From assembly GCA_903881665.1 (NCBI GenBank), contig CAIRUC010000019.1, positions 1-54,772 on the forward strand: a stretch of DNA of 54,772 nt, written 5' to 3'. Shown here piece by piece: positions 9,599-19,417 of this stretch (its first letter is position 1; each line of letters starts with the position of its first letter). Position numbers and translations under genes: made by a program. The notes under the pieces are model-generated. The model saw only the letters and a list, made by a program, of their open reading frames with translations, ran no database searches and was not told the DNA's origin. Origin of the DNA: an uncultured Bacteroidota bacterium. Its GTDB lineage: Bacteria > Bacteroidota > Bacteroidia > AKYH767-A > OLB10.

Positions 9599-11275
9599 TT
9601 AAAATTCTATTTCAGTAGTTTGTTCTTCCTTTCCTCTCATGAAGTGAACTGTTGCTTTTTCCCCTTTGTTGAATTTCCCTAATGCTTTCATGTAGCTCAT
9701 CATGTCGAGTACTTTTACTTCTCCAATTTGTGTTACTACATCGCCTGCCTTCATTCCTCCTTTCGATGCCGGCTTACCTTCTGTGATGCCGTCGATGCGC
9801 ATACCTGACCCTTCAAATGCATAATCAGGCACTACTCCTAGTGTTACTTTAAAGCGAGGAGCATCTTCGTTATTGTCGTCTTTTGTTTTAATGAAGTTGG
9901 CTTTACCTTTATCGTCTAGCTTTTGAATCATTTGAATGATATAATCAATAATTCTCGCTTCTCCTGGATAGTTGATCAAACTTTCATCATCACTAGGCTT
10001 GTGATAATCGCTATGTGTTCCACTGAAGATATGTAATACAGGTACATTGTTTAAGTAGAAAGATGTATGGTCTGATGGTCCTACTCCCGACTCTGTTGTT
10101 TTTGTTTTTAAACTGTCAATAGTGATATGTTCCATTGCTATTTTCCAAAAATCACTAGTGCCTATTCCATTAATTAATAAAGTTGGTTCTACTGTTTTTA
10201 ATCGCCCAACCATATCCATATTAATCATATAATTCATATTTTCTAATGCTAAAGTTGGATGTTTTACAAAATAGCCCGATCCTAATAATCCTTTCTCTTC
10301 TCCAGAATACGCCATGATAAGATAGTTATTCCCTTTTAACTTGCTTTCCTTTAAGTAGCGCGCTAGTTCGATCAATGCAGCTACTCCGCTAGCGTTATCA
10401 TCGGCTCCATTATGTACTGCTGGTTCTCCTCTGTAAAGCGATCCATCGCCACCCATGCCTAAATGATCGTAGTGCGCGCCAATAACTACAGTGCTCGCTG
10501 ATTTATTATCAATAAACCCAATTACGTTATGACCAGTGCCTTCTTCTTTTTCGAATTTCGAATTAATAGAAACACTAACTCCATTTGTTTTTAAACTAAC
10601 TCCTAATGCTCCTTTTACAAATACAACAGGAATGGATGTAGCAGTAATTCTTTTTGAGTAATCCATTTCAGGATCTTTTTCATCGGCATCACTATTTACA
10701 AATATTACTCCGATCGCCCCATGTTTTATGGCATTATCTATTCTTATTCTGATGTCTCCATCATCTTGGTATTTTGTATGAGGACCTGCATGGTCAGGGG
10801 TGCCGTATTCCATTACGAAAATAGAATTGGCTGGGTAACGAACATCTTTATACGAGTCGTATTGTAGCTTTTCTGAAACAATACCAAATCCTACATTAAG
10901 CGTAGTTCCTACCGATGTTCCTTCTGTTGAGTAAGGTAATAAAAAGTAATCTTTTTTTGCTTCTAATGATTTTCCTGCTATTAATAAATGACAGGCCGAA
11001 GACATAAACACCGATTTTACAAATGTAAACTCTTGAAGATAATCATTCGCCCCCTTAGGGTCTAACCCTATTTCTTTAAATTGATTGGTGATATAAGTGT
11101 ATGCTAGTATCTCTCCAGGTGTGCCAGGCTCTCTTCCGCCATATTCATCAGAGGCTAAAGTGCTAATGTGTTTCTTTAATTTTGGAATTATTTTGTCGCG
11201 TTTGGTTTGCGCAAAGCCATTGGTTGTGATTAAAAAACTCACAACAAGCATGAATAATTGTGATTTGTTTTTCAT
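9599..11275 (-). CDS. Exported M28-family aminopeptidase with PA and PDZ domains
   Basis: Zinc exopeptidase of 558 residues. The signal peptide MKNKSQLFMLVVSFLITT supports the ATG at 11275; a longer frame from a TTG at 11296 would add seven residues and overlap the -7 box. A PA (protease-associated) insertion lies at about 125-245. The M28 dizinc site is complete: H268 in GAHYDHLG, D293 in GADDNASG, E326/E327 in SGEEKGLLGS, D354 in NMDMVG and H425 in SDYHKPSD. A C-terminal PDZ domain (about 470-555, PASKGGMKAGDVVTQIGEV) is typical of Bacteroidota members. It likely trims peptides in the periplasm or at the surface. It is transcribed alone from a -7 box just upstream and ends at a hairpin. Confidence 0.92.
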   Translation of the reverse strand: MKNKSQLFMLVVSFLITTNGFAQTKRDKIIPKLKKHISTLASDEYGGREPGTPGEILAYTYITNQFKEIGLDPKGANDYLQEFTFVKSVFMSSACHLLIAGKSLEAKKDYFLLPYSTEGTSVGTTLNVGFGIVSEKLQYDSYKDVRYPANSIFVMEYGTPDHAGPHTKYQDDGDIRIRIDNAIKHGAIGVIFVNSDADEKDPEMDYSKRITATSIPVVFVKGALGVSLKTNGVSVSINSKFEKEEGTGHNVIGFIDNKSASTVVIGAHYDHLGMGGDGSLYRGEPAVHNGADDNASGVAALIELARYLKESKLKGNNYLIMAYSGEEKGLLGSGYFVKHPTLALENMNYMINMDMVGRLKTVEPTLLINGIGTSDFWKIAMEHITIDSLKTKTTESGVGPSDHTSFYLNNVPVLHIFSGTHSDYHKPSDDESLINYPGEARIIDYIIQMIQKLDDKGKANFIKTKDDNNEDAPRFKVTLGVVPDYAFEGSGMRIDGITEGKPASKGGMKAGDVVTQIGEVKVLDMMSYMKALGKFNKGEKATVHFMRGKEEQTTEIEF

Positions 11276-11293
11276 GGTGGTGTTTTCAGTCGA

Positions 11294-11301
11294 CAAAATT
11301 A
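11294..11301 (-). promoter_or_regulatory. -7 box of the M28 peptidase gene
   Basis: The minus strand reads TAATTTTG, matching TAnnTTTG, 18 bases before the chosen ATG. No -33 TTG sits at the expected distance. Confidence 0.4.
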
Positions 11302-11360
11302 TCGTTTATCAAGTTTTAATAAACTGCTGTTTGTCAGTTTTATTTATGATGAATGAAAAT

Positions 11361-11396
11361 GAAAAGAGACCGAACGTTAATTCGATCTCTTCTTTT
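11361..11396 (-). terminator. Terminator of lysS
   Basis: The arms GAGACCGAA and TTCGATCTC pair with one mismatch around a small loop and are followed on the minus strand by TCTTTTC. It starts a few bases after the lysS stop and could also act on the plus strand (TCTTTTG). Confidence 0.7.
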
Positions 11397-11399
11397 GTA

Positions 11400-13118
11400 T
11401 TATGATGTCCAGCTTTTTACATCGTCTAACGATGGAAGTACCGCTTCAATTTTTAATTTTTTACGCATTCCGCCTAAATCGTTGAATAATTTATTTGGAT
11501 TCATCGTCTTTAGTTGCTGATTACTACTGATGCCCATCTTCATTAAAACTTCGTCCCATGGTGAAGGTACTCCTTCTAGTTTAATTTCTTCTTTCACAAC
11601 CGATGTTCCTGCTAATTCAGGGCGCATCTGCGGAAAGAATAATACATCTTGAATGCTCGGTGAGTTTGTCATGACCATCGCTAATCGATCAATTCCAATT
11701 CCTAATCCTGATGTTGGAGGCATCCCAAATTCGATTGCTTTTAAGAAGTCTTCGTCAAGCATCATCGCTTCTTCATCGCCTCTCTTTCCTAATTCTAATT
11801 GTTCTTCAAATCGCTTACGTTGATCAATCGGATCGTTTAATTCTGAATAAGCGTTGCAAATTTCTTTTCCATTGCAGATGGCTTCAAAGCGTTCTACTAA
11901 TCCTTCTTTGCTGCGGTGTTTTTTCGCTAACGGACTCATCTCAACTGGATAGTCGGTGATGAAGGTAGGTTGTATTAATTTCGGTTCGCAGAATTCCCCG
12001 AATATTTCATCGATAATTTTTCCGCGCCCCATACTTTCATCAACATCAACTCCCAATTTTTTCGCCGCTTCACGCATTTCCCCTTCATTCATTTCTGAAA
12101 TGTCAACTTTGGTAAAGTATTCAATCGCTTCGTACATGGTGAAACGTTTCCACGGACGAGCAAAGTTGATGGTATTTTCTCCTACTTGTAATTCTGTTTT
12201 TCCGTGAAGGTCTAAGGCAATTTTTTCTACCATCGCTTCCACCGTATCCATCATCCAATTGTAGTCTTTGTAGGCTACGTATAATTCCATTTGGGTAAAT
12301 TCCGGATTATGGAAACGCGACATTCCTTCGTTGCGGAAATCTTTCGCAAATTCAAATACTCCGTCGTAACCTCCAACAATGAGTCGTTTTAAGTATAGCT
12401 CATTTGCGATACGTAAATACAGGGTCATGTCGAGTGTGTTGTGATGCGTTTTAAACGGACGAGCCGCCGCACCACCATATAATGGTTGTAAGATGGGTGT
12501 TTCTACTTCCAAATAGCCTTTCTCATTGAGGAACGAACGCATACTGTTTACCAACTTCGAGCGCTTAACAAATGTTTCGCGGACATGAGGATTTACAATC
12601 AAATCAACGTAACGCTGACGATAGCGTTGCTCAGGATCACTGAACGCATCGTATACTTCCCCGTCTTTTTCTTTTACCGTTGGTAATGGATGTAGCGACT
12701 TCGATAAAATGGTGAATTCAGTTACGTGCACCGATAATTCTCCAGTTTGAGTGCGGAAAGCATATCCTTTTGCTCCGATGATATCGCCAGTGTCGATCAG
12801 TTTTTTGAAAACAATGTTGTAAAGCGTCTTGTCTTCGTCCGGACAAATTTCATCGCGTTTGAAATAAAGTTGAATACGTCCTCCGGCATCTTGAAGCTCT
12901 GCAAATGATGCATTGCCCATAATGCGTCGCGACATAATACGTCCCGCTACCACAACTTCTTTGAATCCCTCAGGATTAGCATCAAACCCATCGTGAATCT
13001 GATTTGAATGTGTGTTTACAGGGAATAATGCTGCAGGGTAAGGGTTAATGCCTAAGTTGATTAATTCTTGAAGACTTTTACGACGAATAACTTCCTGTTC
13101 GGAAAGATGTAATGACAT
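11400..13118 (-). CDS. lysS: Lysyl-tRNA synthetase, class II
   Basis: Charges tRNA-Lys in the cytosol; 572 residues. An N-terminal OB-fold anticodon-binding domain (about 55-160, [20 protein letters not shown]) precedes the class II catalytic core, with motif 2 in [20 protein letters not shown] and motif 3 in [14 protein letters not shown]. About 60 residues follow motif 3 (from [17 protein letters not shown]), a C-terminal extension that I recall from Bacteroidota LysRS but that is absent from the roughly 500-residue enterobacterial enzyme. Start ATG at 13118 fits a -7 box 29 bases upstream. It is monocistronic with its own terminator. Confidence 0.97.
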   Translation of the reverse strand: MSLHLSEQEVIRRKSLQELINLGINPYPAALFPVNTHSNQIHDGFDANPEGFKEVVVAGRIMSRRIMGNASFAELQDAGGRIQLYFKRDEICPDEDKTLYNIVFKKLIDTGDIIGAKGYAFRTQTGELSVHVTEFTILSKSLHPLPTVKEKDGEVYDAFSDPEQRYRQRYVDLIVNPHVRETFVKRSKLVNSMRSFLNEKGYLEVETPILQPLYGGAAARPFKTHHNTLDMTLYLRIANELYLKRLIVGGYDGVFEFAKDFRNEGMSRFHNPEFTQMELYVAYKDYNWMMDTVEAMVEKIALDLHGKTELQVGENTINFARPWKRFTMYEAIEYFTKVDISEMNEGEMREAAKKLGVDVDESMGRGKIIDEIFGEFCEPKLIQPTFITDYPVEMSPLAKKHRSKEGLVERFEAICNGKEICNAYSELNDPIDQRKRFEEQLELGKRGDEEAMMLDEDFLKAIEFGMPPTSGLGIGIDRLAMVMTNSPSIQDVLFFPQMRPELAGTSVVKEEIKLEGVPSPWDEVLMKMGISSNQQLKTMNPNKLFNDLGGMRKKLKIEAVLPSLDDVKSWTS

Positions 13119-13146
13119 AGTGTTTACTATAACTGATTTGAGTGCG

Positions 13147-13154
13147 CAAAGGTA
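13147..13154 (-). promoter_or_regulatory. -7 box of lysS
   Basis: The minus strand reads TACCTTTG, a full match to TAnnTTTG, placing the expected transcript start roughly 20 bases before the lysS ATG. No clear -33 TTG is present. Confidence 0.5.
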
Positions 13155-13386
13155 ACGGATTATTGAATGTCGTTGATCGCATTAAAAACAGATTTCTAAA
13201 GAAATCATAGCTTTTTCGAGATGTATTTGCAGATTTTACCCTTGTATTTCCCAAAAGTGCGCCAACCGATCTCGACTCATCTCGATGACCGCCGCTCGAT
13301 GGTCATGCTTCGTAAATTTTCATGGCGACAGCCTATTTTGCGTCAGCCAACCATAAACTGTAAACTGCGCAGCTCAAACCGTAAAC

Positions 13387-14010
13387 CTATTCCTGCAACC
13401 TCTCCAGCCCCCAAAAATATCCGTACTGCACTGCAAATCCGGTTAAAAATCCTACATAAATTTGAGCTGGGCTATGCGCATTTCTCCAAAGGCGCACTGC
13501 GGCTAAAAGGCCTGCAACAATAGCAGTTAGCATAACGAGAATTATTACGTTCACATGAAAAATATCTGAGAAGCCTAATAACAATCCCATTAATCCTCCA
13601 ATGCCTAGCATATGAAGACTAATTTTCCATTTTAAATTAATTAAAAAAGCTGCAATAAGCACTGCCAAACCTCCGCTCAACATCACGGTAAATATTCTAG
13701 GGAGGGGGAGCTTTGAGAGCAGATATAAACCTGCTATATAACTTACGATGGCTGCAAACAAGGGTAAACTTCGTTCCGCCCTAGATTCCATTTCTAATGA
13801 TTTAATTACTCCTTTTCGGTATAAAAACAAAGAGCTAATGACGGGCAAAATATAAGTTGTAATCAAAACAATAATGTAAATTACCGTTTGCATCGGCTCG
13901 CTTACCGCAAAAGATAAATAACGGCTTGCATTTAATAGAAACCACGTAGCATAGATCGGCATAAAAAGTGGATGAAGTATTACTGAAATAAGCTGTGTAA
14001 GGCGTTGCAT
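13387..14010 (-). CDS. PAP2-superfamily-like integral membrane protein
   Basis: A 207-residue protein with about six hydrophobic membrane segments. The later part resembles lipid phosphatase (PAP2) signatures: KISLHMLGIGGLMG, with a histidine at the place of the SxxxH-type motif, and NAHSPAQIYVGFLTG near the end, equivalent to the HxxxQ-type last motif. The classical KxxxxxxRP motif is only weakly present (KSLEMESRAERSLP), so phosphatase activity is uncertain. It would sit in the inner membrane and might act on isoprenyl or phospholipid phosphates. It follows rpoN by 23 bases on the same strand and is probably co-transcribed with it. Confidence 0.7.
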   Translation of the reverse strand: MQRLTQLISVILHPLFMPIYATWFLLNASRYLSFAVSEPMQTVIYIIVLITTYILPVISSLFLYRKGVIKSLEMESRAERSLPLFAAIVSYIAGLYLLSKLPLPRIFTVMLSGGLAVLIAAFLINLKWKISLHMLGIGGLMGLLLGFSDIFHVNVIILVMLTAIVAGLLAAVRLWRNAHSPAQIYVGFLTGFAVQYGYFWGLERLQE

Positions 14011-14033
14011 ATTTTTTCGGTACTGCGCTAACG

Positions 14034-15536
14034 TTATAGTTCTTTTCTTAATCGTGCAACCGGAATGTTTAGTTGCTCTCTGTATTTCGCTACGGTTCTT
14101 CGTGCAATGTTATACCCTTTGCTGTTAAGAATATCAGCTAGCTTTTCATCAGGTAACGGCTTTCGTTTGTCTTCACCCGAAATAGCATCTTCCAAAATTT
14201 TCTTAATCTCACGGCTCGATGCTTCTTCTCCCGACTCTGTTTGTAATCCTTCCGAAAAGAAATATTTTAATAGGAAGGTGCCATACGGCGTTTCTACATA
14301 TTTACTATTTGCAACTCGTGATACTGTAGATATGTCTAACTGTACCATATCCGCAATATCTTTCAATATCATCGGTTTAAGTTGACGCTCGTCGCCTAAC
14401 AAGAAATATTCTTCTTGGAAATTCATAATCGCCATCATTGTCGTGTATAGCGTTTGTTGCCGCTGACGAATAGCGTCGATGAACCACTTGGCAGCATCTA
14501 TCTTTGAACGAATAAACGATAATGCTTCCTTTCCTGATTTATTTTTATCTTTTGAATACGAATTCAACATTTGCTGAAACGATTTGCTGATGCGTAAGTC
14601 GGGATCGTTGCGCGAGTTCAGAGTTAATTCTAAATTTCCATCAATTACCGATAAGATAAAGTCAGGAATAATTTGTTGCGAACTTCGGGTTTCTTCTGCC
14701 GAACCTCCACCTGGGCGAGGATTTAATGAAAGGATATTTTGTATCGCTTCTTTTAATTCTTGGTCTGTTAGATCGAGCGATTTCTGAATCTTCTCGTAAT
14801 GCTTTTTACTGAATTCTTCAAAGTAATTTTGTAATATCTGATACGCCATTTCGTGCGGATGATGTTCTTGCCGCTGACGATCTAATTGTAATAACAAACA
14901 TTCTCTTAAGTCGCGCGCTGCTATACCAGGAGGATCTAATGTTTGAATTACTTTGAGTGTTTCTTCTAGCTCTTCTTTATTGGTTTGAATATTTTGTGTA
15001 AAGGCTAAATCATCAACAATTGCTTCTAAATCTCGACGTAAATAGCCATCGTCATCCAAACTTCCAATTAAGTGTTGCGCTAACATATAATGATGATTGT
15101 CGAACGGTAACATTCCTAAGCTCGCTGATAATACATCCTGAAAAGCTACGCTAACAGTAATTGGAGTTTCAAATTTTTCATCATCAGGTGATGAGTTATT
15201 TGCATTTAATTTATAATACGGAACATCATCGTCTTCAATATAATCTGCAATGTCAACGTCGTCTTCTTTTTTGATGGTATCTTCTGCTCTCTCCTCCGCA
15301 AAGTCGTCTTGCTCTTCTTGCGTATCTTCAATCGGATCAATATCGTCTTCGTTATTGCGATCTTCGTCTTCCGTAATGTCATCGGTCATCCCTTCTTCTA
15401 AAGCGGGATTAGCTTCTAATTCTTCTTTTATTCGCTGCTCCAAAGAAGCCGTAGGCACCTGCAACAATTTCATTAATTGAATTTGTTGCGGCGATAGCTT
15501 TTGTAGCAGCTTTTGATGTAGTCCTAACTTTTGCAT
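14034..15536 (-). CDS. rpoN: RNA polymerase sigma-54 factor
   Basis: Alternative sigma factor of 500 residues that recognises -24/-12 promoters and needs AAA+ activators. The Q/L-rich region I is plain at the N-terminus (LHQKLLQKLSPQQIQLMKLL), followed by a very acidic region II (about 50-120, rich in D and E), the core-binding domain, and the C-terminal RpoN box ARRTVAKYRE just before the end. All expected regions are present, so it should be functional. No enhancer-binding activator is encoded in this window. The upstream region has a 16-bp bulged inverted repeat that may regulate it. A PAP2-like gene follows closely. Confidence 0.97.
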   Translation of the reverse strand: MQKLGLHQKLLQKLSPQQIQLMKLLQVPTASLEQRIKEELEANPALEEGMTDDITEDEDRNNEDDIDPIEDTQEEQDDFAEERAEDTIKKEDDVDIADYIEDDDVPYYKLNANNSSPDDEKFETPITVSVAFQDVLSASLGMLPFDNHHYMLAQHLIGSLDDDGYLRRDLEAIVDDLAFTQNIQTNKEELEETLKVIQTLDPPGIAARDLRECLLLQLDRQRQEHHPHEMAYQILQNYFEEFSKKHYEKIQKSLDLTDQELKEAIQNILSLNPRPGGGSAEETRSSQQIIPDFILSVIDGNLELTLNSRNDPDLRISKSFQQMLNSYSKDKNKSGKEALSFIRSKIDAAKWFIDAIRQRQQTLYTTMMAIMNFQEEYFLLGDERQLKPMILKDIADMVQLDISTVSRVANSKYVETPYGTFLLKYFFSEGLQTESGEEASSREIKKILEDAISGEDKRKPLPDEKLADILNSKGYNIARRTVAKYREQLNIPVARLRKEL

Positions 15537-15556
15537 AAAACAGTCTTCGAAATTAT

Positions 15557-15625
15557 AGAATGATTACAAGATTTTCTTAAAATTTGGGCGAAATGATGCA
15601 AATATCTTGTAAATTCTTTCATTCT
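15557..15625 (-). promoter_or_regulatory. Bulged inverted repeat in the rpoN upstream region
   Basis: The segment 15557-15572 (AGAATGATTACAAGAT) pairs with 15604-15612 and 15619-15625, giving 9 bp plus 7 bp with a 6-nt bulge at 15613-15618 and a 31-nt loop. It begins 21 bases before the rpoN ATG. It could be a leader hairpin or an operator with two half-sites. No promoter box is clear nearby. Confidence 0.4.
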
Positions 15626-15769
15626 GTAATCTAAAAATGTAAATTTAACGATGTTGTTAGTTGATTATTGGATTAATTATTAATTTAAGATAACCATTCT
15701 TATAGTTAGATTTTTTCATGTTTGACGCCTTCCTCATGTCATTCAATTCATACGCTGCACTATAAAAAT

Positions 15770-15797
15770 AAAAAACCCCGAAATGTTGTTTTCAGGG
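15770..15797 (-). terminator. Terminator of asnS
   Basis: An 8-bp stem (15776-15783 with 15790-15797, one G-T pair) and a 6-nt loop are followed on the minus strand by at least six T. It lies just past the asnS stop. Confidence 0.85.
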
Positions 15798-15819
15798 CTT
15801 TTCGGAATTCTTGCTTTGT

Positions 15820-17205
15820 TTAAAATTCAGCATTTTTCGGTGTTCGAGGGAAAGGAATTACATCGCGTATGTTGCTCATTCCTGTTACGAATAATACTAA
15901 GCGTTCAAAGCCTAATCCGAAACCTGCATGCGGACAAGTTCCGAATTTTCTGGTTTCTAAATACCACCATAAATCTTTTTCAGGAATATGCATTTCATTC
16001 ATGCGTTGTAAAAGTTTATCGTAGTTTTCTTCGCGTTGTGAGCCTCCTATAATTTCGCCGATCCAAGGAAATAATACGTCCATTGCACGTACTGTTTTCC
16101 CGTCGTCGTTTTGCTTCATATAAAACGCTTTGATGTGCTTAGGATAATCAGTAAGAATTACTGGCCCGCCGAAATGACTTACTAAAAAGTTCTCATGTTC
16201 TTTCTGTAAATCAGTTCCCCATTCAACGTCAAATTCAAAAATTGATTTGTTAGGAACTAATACGTCAATTGCTTCTGTATAGGTCATGCGTTTGAATGGC
16301 TTGTCAACAACCGATTGTAGTCGAGCAAGCAATTCTTTGTCGTACATATTATTCAAAAATTCTACATCGTCTTTGCAGTTGGTTAATGCGTAGTTGATTA
16401 GGTATTTCAACATGTCTTCTGCAAGATCCATATTGTCGAAAATATCATAAAAAGCCATCTCCGGTTCTATCATCCAGAACTCTGCTAAGTGACGAGGAGT
16501 ATTTGAATTTTCTGCACGAAAAGTAGGCCCGAAAGTATATACCTTACCTAAGGCCATAGCACCTAGTTCGCCTTCTAGTTGTCCCGAAACTGTTAAGTTG
16601 GTTTCTTTTCCAAAGAAGTCTTGCGTATAGTCGATTTTTCCTTCTTCATTTCTTGGAGGATTTTCGGCATCTAAAACACTTACTCTAAACATCTCTCCAG
16701 CACCTTCAGCATCCGATCCCGTAATGATAGGGGAGTGGAGGTTGAAGAAGCCACGATCGTTGAAATATTTATGAATACCAAATGCCATATTGTGACGAAT
16801 GCGGAGCACAGCTCCAAAAGTGTTCGTTCTCGGACGCAAATGTGCAATTTCACGAAGGAATTCAAGCGTATGTCCTTTCTTTTGTAATGGATAAGTATCT
16901 ACATCCGCTTCTCCGTAAATTTCTAATTCCGAAACTTGCATTTCAGTAGCTTGCCCCGAACCTTGTGAGGCCACCACTTCCCCCTTCGCACGAATACATG
17001 CTCCAGTAGTGACTTTCTTTAAAGTCTCTTCGTCGAATTGCGTAGGGTCGGCTACCAATTGAAGATTGTGAATCGTACTGCCGTCGTTTAATGCGATAAA
17101 GGCCACATTTTTATTTCCACGTTTTGTACGTACCCAACCTTTTGCAATAGCGGTTTTTCCGATAGATGCCGCGTTAAGTAAATCTTTTACTGAAGTATGT
17201 TTCAT
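15820..17205 (-). CDS. asnS: Asparaginyl-tRNA synthetase
   Basis: Charges tRNA-Asn; 461 residues, normal for bacterial AsnRS. An N-terminal OB-fold (about 15-110, [20 protein letters not shown]) is followed by the class IIb core: motif 2 is [20 protein letters not shown], and motif 3 is [15 protein letters not shown]. AsnRS rather than AspRS is indicated by the motif 2 context ([14 protein letters not shown]) and by the absence of the large GAD insertion. It starts at the ATG at 17205, divergent from dxs with about 280 bases between. Confidence 0.96.
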   Translation of the reverse strand: MKHTSVKDLLNAASIGKTAIAKGWVRTKRGNKNVAFIALNDGSTIHNLQLVADPTQFDEETLKKVTTGACIRAKGEVVASQGSGQATEMQVSELEIYGEADVDTYPLQKKGHTLEFLREIAHLRPRTNTFGAVLRIRHNMAFGIHKYFNDRGFFNLHSPIITGSDAEGAGEMFRVSVLDAENPPRNEEGKIDYTQDFFGKETNLTVSGQLEGELGAMALGKVYTFGPTFRAENSNTPRHLAEFWMIEPEMAFYDIFDNMDLAEDMLKYLINYALTNCKDDVEFLNNMYDKELLARLQSVVDKPFKRMTYTEAIDVLVPNKSIFEFDVEWGTDLQKEHENFLVSHFGGPVILTDYPKHIKAFYMKQNDDGKTVRAMDVLFPWIGEIIGGSQREENYDKLLQRMNEMHIPEKDLWWYLETRKFGTCPHAGFGLGFERLVLFVTGMSNIRDVIPFPRTPKNAEF

Positions 17206-17460
17206 AATTTAATCGAATAGTCCGGATCATTCAACGGGGTTGCAAAGAAACCGCTTTTCGTGCAGATAGGCAATTGCCAACCACATATTTCAAATTAACT
17301 CACCCTCAAATCCTCTCCGCAAACTATAATCCTCAATCTGCGTTAGCACTTACATCGTCATCCTAATCGTAAACAATAAACGGCTTTAGCGCGAACCTTA
17401 AACCGCTTAAGATCCCCTAAATTTCGCAAACCGAATAACAAATCCCCTGATTTTTTGTTT

Positions 17461-17468
17461 TACCTTTG
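17461..17468 (+). promoter_or_regulatory. -7 box of dxs
   Basis: TACCTTTG is a full match to TAnnTTTG and ends 20 bases before the dxs ATG at 17489. No -33 TTG at the usual spacing was found. Confidence 0.5.
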
Positions 17469-17488
17469 CACTTTAACCAATCCTAACT

Positions 17489-19417
17489 ATGTCGCACGTA
17501 ATCCAGGCCGGACCTCTTTTAAGTACCATCGAGACTCCTGCCGATCTTCGCAATCTTAAGCCCGATCAACTCGAGCAGGTGAGCAAAGAGCTGCGCGATT
17601 ATATTATCGATATTGTGTCGGTAAATGGAGGCCATTTTGGAGCAAGTTTAGGAGTAGTAGAACTTACTGTGGCGCTACATTATGTATTTAATACCCCTGT
17701 CGATCAACTTGTTTGGGATGTAGGGCATCAAGCCTACGGACATAAAATTTTAACGGGACGCCGAGGTTTATTTCATACCAATAGAATTTATAATGGGATT
17801 AGTGGTTTCCCGAAACGTAGTGAAAGCGAGTTCGATACTTTTGGAGTAGGGCACTCTTCAACGTCTATATCAGCTGCCTTGGGAATGTCGGTGGCTTCTC
17901 GATTGAAAGGCGATAAAAATCGTCAACATGTGGCTATTATCGGTGATGGTGCCATGACAGCAGGAATGGCTTTCGAAGCACTTAATCATGCTGGTATCGA
18001 GGATTCAAACCTTTTGGTTGTGCTAAACGATAATTGCATGAGCATAGATCCTAATGTGGGTGCTTTGAAAGAATATTTAACTGATATCACCACCTCTCAA
18101 ACATATAATAAAGTAAAAGATGAGGTATGGAAAATTCTTGGTGCAATCAGTAAATTCGGTCCGAATGCGCAAGGTGTTGCTCAGAAGGTTGAAAATGCGG
18201 TAAAAAGTGCATTATTGAAACAAAGTAATTTATTTGAATCGCTGCAATTCCGTTATTTTGGACCTATCGATGGGCACGATGTAAATCACCTAGCGAAAGT
18301 GATGCAGGATTTGAAGAAAATTCCAGGCCCCAAAATTTTACATTGCCTCACCGTAAAAGGGAAAGGTTATGAATTGGCCGAGAAAGACCAAACCAAATGG
18401 CATGCCCCTGGCTTATTCGATAAAATTTCCGGAGAAATTGTAAAACCAGTGATTACTGCTCCTCAGCCTCCGAGATATCAGGATGTTTTCGGACATACTA
18501 TTGTAGAGTTGGCTGAGATGAATAATAAAATCGTGGGCGTTACACCCGCTATGCCGTCGGGTTGTTCGTTGAATATTATGATGAAAGCGCTTCCTGATCG
18601 TGCATTCGATGTGGGTATCGCCGAGCAGCATGCTGTTACTTTTTCTGCTGGCATGGCCACTCAAGGCATGATTCCTTATTGCAATATTTATTCGTCATTC
18701 ATGCAACGTGCCTTCGATCAGGTTGTGCATGATGTGGCATTGCAAAAATTGAATGTGATATTTTGTCTCGATCGTGGAGGGTTAGCTGGCGCCGACGGAC
18801 CAACGCATCATGGAGCCTTCGATTATGCGTTCTTTCGATGTATTCCGAATATGATTGTTTCGGCACCAATGAACGAACAAGAATTGAGAAACTTAATGTA
18901 CACTGCTCAACATCCTAATATGGGCGCATTTTCTATCCGCTATCCCAGGGGAAATGGCGTAATGGTAGATTGGCGAAAACCTTTCGAAGCTATTCCTGTA
19001 GGGAAAGGAAGAAAGCTCAGAGGTGGAGACGGAGTGGCAATATTAACTATCGGACACCCTGGTAATTTTGCTGTTGAAGCTTGCGATAAATTATCGAAAG
19101 AAGGATTGTATCCAGCACATTACGATATGCGTTTCGTGAAGCCTTTAGATGAAACATTGTTACACGAAATTTTCCACGAATTCAGTAAAGTAATAACTAT
19201 TGAAGATGGTTGTGTGCAAGGAGGATTCGGAAGTGCAGTTGTTGAGTTTATGGCCGATCATAATTATAAAGCACAAGTGGTTCGCTTGGGAATTCCTGAT
19301 CGATTTGTTGAGCATGGTGAGCAAAAGGAACTTTACAGAGAATGTAATTTTGATGCACAAGCGATTATTGAAACAGTGCATTCGCTCACAGAGAAAAAAG
19401 AATTAGTAAAAGATTAA
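17489..19417 (+). CDS. dxs: 1-deoxy-D-xylulose-5-phosphate synthase
   Basis: Condenses pyruvate and glyceraldehyde 3-phosphate, the first step of the MEP isoprenoid pathway and a source for thiamine and pyridoxal; 642 residues, full length. The thiamine diphosphate/Mg site is GDGAMTAGMAFEALNHAG with NDN at 180-182, and H50 is in GGHFGAS. The transketolase-like middle domain has DVGIAEQHAVTFSAGMA, with the catalytic glutamate, and a C-terminal transketolase domain completes the protein. Its stop codon overlaps the stop codon of the convergent purN gene in a shared TTAA. A good -7 box lies upstream. Confidence 0.97.
   Translation: MSHVIQAGPLLSTIETPADLRNLKPDQLEQVSKELRDYIIDIVSVNGGHFGASLGVVELTVALHYVFNTPVDQLVWDVGHQAYGHKILTGRRGLFHTNRIYNGISGFPKRSESEFDTFGVGHSSTSISAALGMSVASRLKGDKNRQHVAIIGDGAMTAGMAFEALNHAGIEDSNLLVVLNDNCMSIDPNVGALKEYLTDITTSQTYNKVKDEVWKILGAISKFGPNAQGVAQKVENAVKSALLKQSNLFESLQFRYFGPIDGHDVNHLAKVMQDLKKIPGPKILHCLTVKGKGYELAEKDQTKWHAPGLFDKISGEIVKPVITAPQPPRYQDVFGHTIVELAEMNNKIVGVTPAMPSGCSLNIMMKALPDRAFDVGIAEQHAVTFSAGMATQGMIPYCNIYSSFMQRAFDQVVHDVALQKLNVIFCLDRGGLAGADGPTHHGAFDYAFFRCIPNMIVSAPMNEQELRNLMYTAQHPNMGAFSIRYPRGNGVMVDWRKPFEAIPVGKGRKLRGGDGVAILTIGHPGNFAVEACDKLSKEGLYPAHYDMRFVKPLDETLLHEIFHEFSKVITIEDGCVQGGFGSAVVEFMADHNYKAQVVRLGIPDRFVEHGEQKELYRECNFDAQAIIETVHSLTEKKELVKD

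Noticed and set aside
13200..13386. Possible repeats or small RNA between lysS and the PAP2-like gene
   Set aside because: Only short imperfect complementarities were seen, no promoter or terminator on either strand.
13221..13523. 100-codon plus-strand ORF over the end of the PAP2-like gene
   Set aside because: It overlaps the conserved C-terminus of the membrane protein and has Arg/Pro-rich, non-family composition.
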